64,000 nucleotides of DNA from Chitinophaga caseinilytica (lineage in GTDB: Bacteria > Bacteroidota > Bacteroidia > Chitinophagales > Chitinophagaceae): contig NZ_CP150096.1 in NCBI RefSeq assembly GCF_038396765.1, positions 1-64,000 on the forward strand. The letters are read 5' to 3'. The notes beneath the pieces are model-generated. The model was not told the DNA's origin, searched no databases, and saw only the letters and a list, made by a program, of their open reading frames with translations. The position numbers and the translations under genes were made by a program. The stretch's first letter is position 1. The number at the start of each line of letters is the position of its first letter. This document shows positions 17,469 through 25,050 of the stretch, piece after piece.

Positions 17469-18143
17469 TTACGGGATCGTTACGCCTTGCGTTTTAACCG
17501 GCTGATCGAGCATCCAGTTGCCTTTGTTCATTTCGTTCAGGAAAGTCTTGGTACGGTACACCGTGGGCCGCAACACCTTTTTCGGATGCGTGGCCAGCCA
17601 GTGCTGCCGCGTTTGGGTATAGGCGGAGATCCATGCTTTTTCATCGCCACCACGCAGGGGCGTCCGCTCCGCGAACCGCGCGCGCAGAAATCCCGGAACG
17701 GTGCCGGAATGGATGAAACTGTCGTAAATCACCAGCAAGCTCAAAGGCAATGCAAACTGTTCGGCGAGGAAAAAGTGCATGGCCGGGGCGAAATACAGGA
17801 TCTCGAAAGTTTCATCCTGCGCCTGGCGCATCAGCGGGTCTTGCTGGGCACTCACTTTCAGGAGGCGCTTGAATTCCTTGTCGTCTACCAGCGGCACCGT
17901 CCCGATCTTGGGCAGGTACTGCCGGAAAGCGTCCGCGAACATACCGTTCAGGTCTATGTATCGCCCGATGAGATTGCGGAGATTCCCCTGCTCGGTGGTC
18001 TGGCTGCGGCCATAGGTGATCTGGCGCGAGCCGTGCCGCCCGTCGGGGAAAATGGCGATCGCGTCGTATTCGCCTTCGGCCGATCCCGTTTCGAACACGT
18101 TCACGATGGCAATGATCTTCTGTTTGATAGCTGGAGTAATCAT
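17469..18143 (-). CDS. GH46 chitosanase-like enzyme in the injection-system operon
   Basis: 224 residues, no signal peptide. The sequence follows the glycoside hydrolase 46 pattern: FETGS with a candidate general acid Glu18, then FPDG with candidate nucleophile-activating Asp34. The substrate-groove signature ITYGRSQTT, DPLMRQAQDETF, YFAPAMHF and the helix LLVIYDSFIHSG follow. GH46 enzymes hydrolyse chitosan, and the lysozyme-like fold could also act on peptidoglycan-type glycans. It lies between the AAA+ ATPase (18 nt gap) and the giant DUF4157 protein (5 nt gap). This suggests a cargo, a wall-penetrating enzyme or a release lysin of the injection system. The role is inferred from position. 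Confidence 0.68.
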   Translation of the reverse strand: MITPAIKQKIIAIVNVFETGSAEGEYDAIAIFPDGRHGSRQITYGRSQTTEQGNLRNLIGRYIDLNGMFADAFRQYLPKIGTVPLVDDKEFKRLLKVSAQQDPLMRQAQDETFEILYFAPAMHFFLAEQFALPLSLLVIYDSFIHSGTVPGFLRARFAERTPLRGGDEKAWISAYTQTRQHWLATHPKKVLRPTVYRTKTFLNEMNKGNWMLDQPVKTQGVTIP

Positions 18144-18161
18144 GATGAAATTATTGATGGG

Positions 18162-19526
18162 TTATTTTCCTTCTTTTTCCAGTTCGCGCTTCACGCCGCG
18201 CAACACGTCTGCATGCCCGATCTGGGGGCTCCCCCTGTCCAGCGCCTGCAAACACACATATTGCACCACGTTCAGTATGTGCGACCCCGTTAGCTCGAAC
18301 TGCTCCGCGATCGCCTTGAGGTCCACATCTTTCTGCAGCTTCGCCGCCGCCGGGAACGCTTTCTTCCACAACAGCAACCGGTCTTCCGCCCGTGGCGGCG
18401 GGAAATAAATGATGGAATTGAACCGGCGGATGAACGCATCGTCCATATTGTTCTTGAAGTTGGACGCCAGGATCGTGAGGCCGGCGTGGCTTTCGATCCG
18501 CTGCAACAAATACGACACTTCCTGGTTGGCGTACTTGTCGTGCGCATCCCTGACGCCGGTCCGCTTGCCGAACAGGGCGTCGGCTTCGTCGAAAAACAGG
18601 ATCCACGATTTATCCTCCGCCTTGTCGAACAACGCGGACAGGTTCTTTTCCGTTTCTCCGATGTATTTGGACACTACCGACGACAGGTCTACCCGATACA
18701 CATCGCGCCCCGTGTATTTGCCGAGGAGCGTGGCGGTGAGGGTTTTGCCCGTTCCCGGCGGACCGTAAAACAAGGCCCTGTATCCGGGTTTCAGTTTCCT
18801 GCCCATGTTCCAGTCCTGCATCAGCGCGCCCTGGTGCGTGATCCAGCTTTCCAGTTCGCGGATCTGGGAGCGCACGCCGTCGGGCAGCACGAGATCGTCC
18901 CATTCCAGCAGCGTTTCGATGTATTCTGCGGGGAATTGCATGCTGAGTTTCGGGCGGGCGATCCGGCCGGTCATGAACACTTCCGCATATTCCGGGTCGG
19001 CCATGAGTCGGCCGCTGAGCGCGGGTTCCCCGGCGCGGACGGGCTCCAGCGACAATATCCGGCTCCTGAACAGATAGCTGCCATCCCCGAAAAGCGGCAG
19101 CAGCCTGAGCCTTAGCCCGGCGTCGTTGCCGGCGAGGAGGAACATGGCCGTTTCTCCGGTCGGTAAAGTACCGCGGTGATGATTGCCTTTCATGCCGCCG
19201 AATTCCGGGAATTCGCCGCCCTGCGGGAGGTACGATTGCACGATGTTATCGAAGAAACCCGCTACCACGCCGGGCGCCAGGGCACAGGCGAGCAGCAGCA
19301 GTTCTTCGGAGGCGAGCTCCGCATGGCGGACGTACCGTGCAAATGAGCTGTCGTCGCTTTCCGCGGGCACGGGCGCATCGGGACGGGTGAAGGGGGTTTG
19401 GCGGAAGTGGTTTTCCAGCCGCGCGAGGGTAAAGGCTTTGAGGAATTCGAGGGTATGAACGAGGAAGGGTTCCTGCAGGCCATTGCCGGAAGCGCGCGGG
19501 GGTTTTATGTTGGATGTTTTAAGCAT
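18162..19526 (-). CDS. AAA+ ATPase of the contractile injection system (Afp15-like)
   Basis: 454 residues from the ATG at 19526, which overlaps the stop of the preceding gene by 8 nt. The C-terminal AAA+ core has Walker A GPPGTGKT (about 255-262), Walker B ILFFDEAD (about 309-316) and an arginine-finger region DDAFIRRFNSIIYFPPP. The N-terminal 230 residues are a family-specific domain. Afp15/PVC15-type ATPases are constant members of eCIS loci and are needed for particle assembly or cargo loading. A longer frame to 19607 would run into the preceding gene and is less likely. Confidence 0.9.
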   Translation of the reverse strand: MLKTSNIKPPRASGNGLQEPFLVHTLEFLKAFTLARLENHFRQTPFTRPDAPVPAESDDSSFARYVRHAELASEELLLLACALAPGVVAGFFDNIVQSYLPQGGEFPEFGGMKGNHHRGTLPTGETAMFLLAGNDAGLRLRLLPLFGDGSYLFRSRILSLEPVRAGEPALSGRLMADPEYAEVFMTGRIARPKLSMQFPAEYIETLLEWDDLVLPDGVRSQIRELESWITHQGALMQDWNMGRKLKPGYRALFYGPPGTGKTLTATLLGKYTGRDVYRVDLSSVVSKYIGETEKNLSALFDKAEDKSWILFFDEADALFGKRTGVRDAHDKYANQEVSYLLQRIESHAGLTILASNFKNNMDDAFIRRFNSIIYFPPPRAEDRLLLWKKAFPAAAKLQKDVDLKAIAEQFELTGSHILNVVQYVCLQALDRGSPQIGHADVLRGVKRELEKEGK

Positions 19527-20970
19527 ATGCGGTTCCTCCGTCTTCTGATGGGTTTGCGGGCCGTTCCGGGAAATCGCCCGGCTCTCGCTGCGGTGTGGGG
19601 AAATCACCCAGTTCCACCTTGCAAAGCTCGATGCCCGGGTCGTCGTAAATAACGGATACGTTGGATTGGGGGATGCGCAGCATGATGGCCACCTGTTCGC
19701 GGAATAAATTGAAATGCCGCAGGCGCGCCGCTTCCGCGGGATTGTTCATGATGCCGCCCCCTACGTCGCGGAAGCCTCTGCGGCCGCCGGTGGCGTAGTT
19801 CGTACCGTTGGTGGTAAAATATTCTTCGGCGTTGCCGATCATATGACCGAATTCGTGGGTGATGTCTGTCCTGTCTGCCGTTCCCCAATCCGTCATGCTC
19901 GACGTTCCGCCTACGCCGGCCCGCCCGCCGGTAGTGCCGCCGGCGCCTTGCGGGTTGATGGAATAATGCGCGTCGGCTGCTCTCCGCTGCCATTGAATAT
20001 CCACATGGATGGGCATTTTGCAGGGGCCGAGCCTTGGTTGCACGGGCTGTATCCGCAGGTACATATGGTTGCTCCACCTGCTCTCGATCGCCGCGGCCCA
20101 GGCTCTTTGTACAGCAGGCGTGGCCGTGGAATGGAGGCGCATGATGAGATTGGCCCGTCCGCGCAGCGCGTCCAGCACAATGTTGAATCTCGATGTCCAG
20201 TTGAAAGTACCGTTCCAGGCGGCGTAAGCGGCAGGTGCACCGGAAATGGTTTCCGTCCGGGCTTCAGACACCTCGCGCGATTGCCGCAGGCGGAACGGCC
20301 ATTGGTAGCGTTGGATTTTTTTACGTGCCAGCGTACCGCGCTGCTGTACCACATGCGTGAGCTCGTGCGCCAGCAATTGGCGGCCGGCATGGCTGTGGGG
20401 CGCGTATTCCCCATCGTTGAAGAAAATATCGTTGCCGGTGGTGAAGGCCCTGGCGCTGAGGTTCCTGCTGAGCTGGCCGGCGTCTCCGCCGGCATGCACG
20501 CGCACATTCCCGAAATCGCTGCCGAAGCGGTTTTCCATGAACCCGCGCGTTTCGGCGGGCATGGGCTGTCCGCCGCCGCGCATGCCATTGATGGCGCTTT
20601 CCGTTCCCGCGCCCACGGCGGGCGCCGGCGTGTCTCCGGAACGGTGGGCCTCTTCTTCCCCTTCGCAGGCCGCGCATTTGCGTTGCGCAGCGGGCACCGT
20701 CACCGGCGTGATCCGGTCGGCCAGGGGCATGCGGTGCAACTTTTCGTCTTCCTGCTCACAGGCGGCGCATTTCCGCTGCACGGAAACGCCGGCTCCGCCG
20801 AAAGTGGCCTGGGGCGCGGGCATCCGCATCACATGGTCGGCCATCGCGTCTGCCTCTTTCTCATGTGCGTCTCCCGGCTCGTTGACGGCGAGCTTGGCCT
20901 GGAAGAACGGCATCCCGCGCGGAGCGGCGGCATGAGCGGCCGCCGGGGTCGCGCTTCTTTCCTTTTTCAT
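19519..20970 (-). CDS. DUF4157 protein with C-terminal metzincin-like protease domain
   Basis: 483 residues. It begins with a header like that of the giant DUF4157 protein (FFQAKLAVNEPGDAHEKEADA). Two QRKCAAC CxxC modules follow (about 65-110), then the DUF4157 domain with HELTH at 202-206. The C-terminal part has a second zinc-protease motif, HEFGHMIGNAE (from residue 372). Further on, a Gly-Gly-Ile-Met-Asn stretch looks like a metzincin Met-turn. The third ligand position holds Glu rather than the usual His/Asp. It is immediately upstream of, and overlaps, the AAA+ gene. Likely an injected protease effector; the protease assignment is from motifs only. Confidence 0.78.
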   Translation of the reverse strand: MKKERSATPAAAHAAAPRGMPFFQAKLAVNEPGDAHEKEADAMADHVMRMPAPQATFGGAGVSVQRKCAACEQEDEKLHRMPLADRITPVTVPAAQRKCAACEGEEEAHRSGDTPAPAVGAGTESAINGMRGGGQPMPAETRGFMENRFGSDFGNVRVHAGGDAGQLSRNLSARAFTTGNDIFFNDGEYAPHSHAGRQLLAHELTHVVQQRGTLARKKIQRYQWPFRLRQSREVSEARTETISGAPAAYAAWNGTFNWTSRFNIVLDALRGRANLIMRLHSTATPAVQRAWAAAIESRWSNHMYLRIQPVQPRLGPCKMPIHVDIQWQRRAADAHYSINPQGAGGTTGGRAGVGGTSSMTDWGTADRTDITHEFGHMIGNAEEYFTTNGTNYATGGRRGFRDVGGGIMNNPAEAARLRHFNLFREQVAIMLRIPQSNVSVIYDDPGIELCKVELGDFPTPQREPGDFPERPANPSEDGGTAYA

Positions 20971-21076
20971 CCGGATGCATTTTAAGTTTCGTCAAAAGCC
21001 GCACGCCACATGGGCGCGCGGCTTCATGAGTCCTCCTGTGATAAAAGGGCGCCGGCATATCCGCCAGCCTTCCCTC

Positions 21077-23413
21077 CTATTTTTTCTTTCTGCGCAGCAG
21101 CAGGAACAGAATGATGATGATCAGCAACAACAGCAGCCAGATCAGCCACTGCGGCAGCCCCATCACCGATCCCGGCTCCTTGCCCGCGTTTTCGAGCTTG
21201 CCGGTATAGATTTCGTGGCCCGCCACAACGAGTTTCGTTTCCTCTTCGATCTTTCCACCGAAGGTGATCGTATAACTACCGTCCTGATGGTCTACCACAC
21301 TTTGAATGGTAATGTTGGGATTGGATACGGAGAAAGCGCTTCCCATGGCCGGGCCCAGATACATTCCGTAGCTCGTGATCGGTCGGAAAGTCATCACCAG
21401 CGTACCATTTACGATTTGCGTCACCACGTTGGACGCTGCCATGTCAACATCCCCGAAAGCCACATACACCGCTTCGGTGAACGTGCGCTCCAGTTTGCCC
21501 ATGGCAGGTGTTTCCGCCGTAACGAAATACACGATCTGGTACACGCCGGAAACATTCAGGCTGTCGAAAGTGCCTTCATATTTACCATCGGCCACGTGGC
21601 TGAGGGTTACGATATTGCTGTTGCCTTTGAACTGGGCGCGGAAGGCGGAATCCTTCATCAGCTCTTCCCATTTCTGCACGCCGGGCGAAGTGGAATCAGC
21701 CGCGTTGGGTTTGATGATGAGCGCATTGCGCGCCAGTACGTCTCCCACGTCTTTTCCTGGCCCGATCACCGCTGCTTTAACGATGGCGCCGGTCAGCGGA
21801 ATCTGCAGGCGTGTGAGGTTTACGGTCAGCTTCAGCTGGTTCTTCACGCGGGGGGCTTTGGGAGCGAAGGAACTGGTAATATCCACATAATGGTCGTCTG
21901 CCACTACATTGAGGCCCAGGCGAAGGGATTTCGGAACGTTGGCCGCAACATGGGTAGCGGCCACGCCGATCACCGGTTCGAAATAAGCTACTTCCCAATC
22001 CCCGCCGGATGTCAGCGTATCTTCATTCGCGCCGAAATCGAACACGAGCAGGAAGTTGCGGGTGGAATTGCCCACATAGCTCAGCCGGGCTTTCTGCGCG
22101 ATGTTCAAACCATTTTTCTTTACTTCGATCAACTGGCGGAGATAAGGCAGCTGGGTGGAAGAGAATTGCATGTTCCCGGTGAATTCCAGCACCAGTTTGG
22201 GTACATCCTTGTTCAGCGAGAATTTCGCCAGTTCGGTACGCCCGGCGCTGGACACGAAATTCACGGAGGAGGTCACCAGCTGTGGACTGAATTCGGACAG
22301 CATGTTGATAAACTGCTGCGTGAAGCCGCTGCCCATGCTGAGGGAGCCATCGTCGTCGCCGCCGGGCTGCGGTGTATAATCCATACCATTCAGGGTGGTA
22401 TTATACTTCCCGCGGTTATTATTCGCCAGGTTCATGAGTACGGTGTGGTATTCGCCGGCGGGACTGCCGATACCGATCGTGGCGATCTTGATGCCGCCCG
22501 CCCCACCTGGGAACGGCGGCTGGCCTTCAATACCGTTCCCTTCCGTCAACACATACGGATGGATGTTCTGCTCCCCGTCAGTAAACAGCAAAATACCGCG
22601 GGCACGTTGAGGCGTATTAAGCTTTCCTACGGCTTCCTTCATACCCAGGCCTATCGCCGTCATATCGGCGGGGTTCACGGTCGCAAGCTCACCAGTCACG
22701 ATAGCGGGGAGCGTTCCGTCCACGTTTTTCAGGACGGCACAGCAGGGAGAAACCGGCGATACATCGGTATGGAAATACACGATCCCCAGGCGGCTCCCGG
22801 GAATGGCGTGCTCCTTGTACATATTGGAAAAGTTGGACACGGCATCCTTCAACGCCTGCCAGCGCGAGGGCGAAGTGGGCTCACCACTCGTTCTCGAAGT
22901 CATACTACCGGAACGGTCGAGCACGAGCACGAGATCGAGCGGATACACGGCTTCGAAAACCACTTTGATCTGCGCGGAATTGACGGCGATGTCCGCAGAA
23001 GGATTGTCGACATCGCGCACGCGGATATTGATTTCCCAGGCACCTGCCACCAGCGGCGTTCCTTCTACCGACATAACGCCGGTCGCAGGCGTAGAGGCAC
23101 CTTCATCCGCCGGAAACTTGCCTTTCCAGCCGTCTTTCTTGAAACCGAATTCCCCGGGATCAGGACCGGAAAGGCCCGGAGGCGCAGGGTCCTGAATCGT
23201 CCATTGCACCTGGCCCAACGCGCCGCCCACACCGATGGTGATAGACATGGGCGGAATGGGATCGCCGACTTTCACCGCCGGCAAATTGATCGTCTGCGAC
23301 GACCCGATGTTGACGGTGTACTGGCTGAAAACCAGGCTGGGGAAAATGAGCATCAGCAAAAAACCGAGAAGTTTTCTGCCACGCTTCCAAACAATGTAAT
23401 TGGGAGTCTTCAT
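21077..23413 (-). CDS. Membrane-anchored VWA-domain protein in the eCIS operon
   Basis: 778 residues with a signal peptide (LLGFLLMLIFPSLVFSQ). A putative Ig-like/cadherin-like region spans about 25-155, and a von Willebrand factor A domain begins with DLVLVLDRSGSM, giving a metal-ion-dependent adhesion site (D166xSxS). A long region of beta-domains follows. The C-terminal transmembrane helix (about 752-775) ends in RRKKK, so most of the protein faces the periplasm or the outside. It lies 23 nt after the tape-measure gene and is followed after 106 nt by the DUF4157 protease. VWA proteins bind partner proteins; here it could tether particles or mediate release or adhesion. It is not a standard eCIS structural part. 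Confidence 0.85.
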   Translation of the reverse strand: MKTPNYIVWKRGRKLLGFLLMLIFPSLVFSQYTVNIGSSQTINLPAVKVGDPIPPMSITIGVGGALGQVQWTIQDPAPPGLSGPDPGEFGFKKDGWKGKFPADEGASTPATGVMSVEGTPLVAGAWEINIRVRDVDNPSADIAVNSAQIKVVFEAVYPLDLVLVLDRSGSMTSRTSGEPTSPSRWQALKDAVSNFSNMYKEHAIPGSRLGIVYFHTDVSPVSPCCAVLKNVDGTLPAIVTGELATVNPADMTAIGLGMKEAVGKLNTPQRARGILLFTDGEQNIHPYVLTEGNGIEGQPPFPGGAGGIKIATIGIGSPAGEYHTVLMNLANNNRGKYNTTLNGMDYTPQPGGDDDGSLSMGSGFTQQFINMLSEFSPQLVTSSVNFVSSAGRTELAKFSLNKDVPKLVLEFTGNMQFSSTQLPYLRQLIEVKKNGLNIAQKARLSYVGNSTRNFLLVFDFGANEDTLTSGGDWEVAYFEPVIGVAATHVAANVPKSLRLGLNVVADDHYVDITSSFAPKAPRVKNQLKLTVNLTRLQIPLTGAIVKAAVIGPGKDVGDVLARNALIIKPNAADSTSPGVQKWEELMKDSAFRAQFKGNSNIVTLSHVADGKYEGTFDSLNVSGVYQIVYFVTAETPAMGKLERTFTEAVYVAFGDVDMAASNVVTQIVNGTLVMTFRPITSYGMYLGPAMGSAFSVSNPNITIQSVVDHQDGSYTITFGGKIEEETKLVVAGHEIYTGKLENAGKEPGSVMGLPQWLIWLLLLLIIIILFLLLRRKKK

Positions 23414-23436
23414 GATATGTGTGTTTTAAAAAATTT

Positions 23437-25050
23437 TCATATCCAGTTTACGGCCAGCAGCTGCTCCATCCACGACAGCCGCACCATCGAGCAACTCCAC
23501 GGCAGCCGGTTGATGAGCACGTCCTGCGCACGTTTTTCCATTTCAAGCTGCAAGCCGTCAGACGTGGTCCGCAGCATGCCGGGGCGCTGCAGGAAGCCTT
23601 CGCGCAAGCCGTCGCGGCCCGTGTTTTTGAGGGCGCTCCAATGGCTGAGCACGGCGTCGAGCAATTCGTTGCAGGCGTCCAGCATGGCGGTGGTGGCGGG
23701 GGCGATGGCTTCGAGGGGTTCCTCCGGCGCCATGCCTGCCAGTATTTTATGGAAAACCAGCCGGTATTCGGGAAGGTCGGCATCGTTGTCGGAAAGGTAG
23801 CCGAGCAGGCGAACGGCGGTCTGCCGGCCGCCCGGTGCCCAATCCTTACCTTCGCGGCAACCGGTGCTGGCAAAGAGTTCCGACAGGAAAGGATGCAGCA
23901 GCACCAGGCCGGCGGCTTCTACGTAAAGGCCTTCCGAATCGGGTGTTATATTCGGTTTGGTAATTTCTTTTGATGACGGTGACTTTCGGGGCCTGGGGTC
24001 AGTCTCCGGATCCACCGTTTTTTCTCCGGGGATGGGTGCGCGCCGTTCCGGAGCAATTTCGTTTTCGTCTGTAAACCATGTTGATGCGAGGAAAGCTTGC
24101 AGCGATGGGCGTTTCACTTCCCAGGCTTTATCTGACAGGAGATTGCACAGGCTTTCCGGGGTTTGATGTTGGGGGAAGATCCATTCCCATTGGCCTTGGG
24201 TGATCCCGGAGGTGGCGGGCGACTGCAATACGAGCGCCCAGTATCGTTGGCGGAACGCAGGGAAAAATCCGGGAAACCCTTGCGCGGCGGTACCCAGCAA
24301 TTCCCATTCGGCCAGCAATTCCTTGAAATCCCATCCCATTTCTTCAGCTATCCTCAACAGCACCGGATCTTCCAAAGTTTGTATGCAGCGGACGCATTCC
24401 GCGGAGATGTAAATATTGCCGGGGATGGAAGTTGCATTCTCCATCGCCTTTCCATTTTCAATCGCGTGCCGGATTTTCCGTATATCCGATCCCGTTACAT
24501 GCTGCTGGAACAATTTGCCGAAAGCATCTTTTCCATCTTCCGCGTACCACCATGGCAACCGGCCTTCCGCCAGGAAAAAGAGGAACGCGGCGAGCGGTGC
24601 TTCTTTCCCGTCCAGCAATGCGGGGGGTAATCCGCGGCGGGGATCATTTGTGGATTGTTTTTCTCCGTTTGATGAAGGGTTTAACCCGGAATCGGGATTT
24701 CTATTTCCGGATGACGGGGTGGAAGATTTTCCGGTGGAAACAAGGTCCCCCTGCGCGGAGGCCTCCTGTCGTTTCACCCGCAAACCCTCTACCAGCCGCT
24801 CCCGCAGCCGGTCGCCGGCTTCCTTCCTGAAAGCTTCCTTTCCACCGAAAACACCCAAATCGATTTCCAGCCGGTCGATCACCAGGTGTTCCCCGCTTTT
24901 GTCTGCCTCCCGGAAACACGCTTCCAGCACAGGCAACAGCAGATCGCGGTGGAAATCCGCAGTAGTGCGGTCCCATTCCCAGGCCGGATGCCCCGTCCGG
25001 GCCGTCAGCTCAAACAGCTGGCGATGGATCATATGACGGAGGTCATTCAT
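23437..25050 (-). CDS. Contractile injection system tape measure protein
   Basis: 537 residues. The N-terminus (MIHRQLFELTARTG, then HLVIDRLEIDLGVFGG) matches the family annotated as CIS tape-measure proteins of Bacteroidota eCIS, which set tube length. The middle holds Trp-containing helical repeats (LPWWYAEDG). The C-terminal part has EGLYVEAAGLVLLHPFLSELF and ends with a segment (INRLPWSCSMVRLSWMEQ) typical of the family. Its start overlaps the stop of the upstream baseplate gene by 8 nt. Identification rests on these motifs plus position between baseplate and AAA+ genes. Confidence 0.82.
   Translation of the reverse strand: MNDLRHMIHRQLFELTARTGHPAWEWDRTTADFHRDLLLPVLEACFREADKSGEHLVIDRLEIDLGVFGGKEAFRKEAGDRLRERLVEGLRVKRQEASAQGDLVSTGKSSTPSSGNRNPDSGLNPSSNGEKQSTNDPRRGLPPALLDGKEAPLAAFLFFLAEGRLPWWYAEDGKDAFGKLFQQHVTGSDIRKIRHAIENGKAMENATSIPGNIYISAECVRCIQTLEDPVLLRIAEEMGWDFKELLAEWELLGTAAQGFPGFFPAFRQRYWALVLQSPATSGITQGQWEWIFPQHQTPESLCNLLSDKAWEVKRPSLQAFLASTWFTDENEIAPERRAPIPGEKTVDPETDPRPRKSPSSKEITKPNITPDSEGLYVEAAGLVLLHPFLSELFASTGCREGKDWAPGGRQTAVRLLGYLSDNDADLPEYRLVFHKILAGMAPEEPLEAIAPATTAMLDACNELLDAVLSHWSALKNTGRDGLREGFLQRPGMLRTTSDGLQLEMEKRAQDVLINRLPWSCSMVRLSWMEQLLAVNWI

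Noticed and set aside
20975..23800. 941-codon plus-strand open frame opposite the VWA gene
   Set aside because: Antisense shadow of the VWA protein gene with no domain; starts and stops do not fit any operon.
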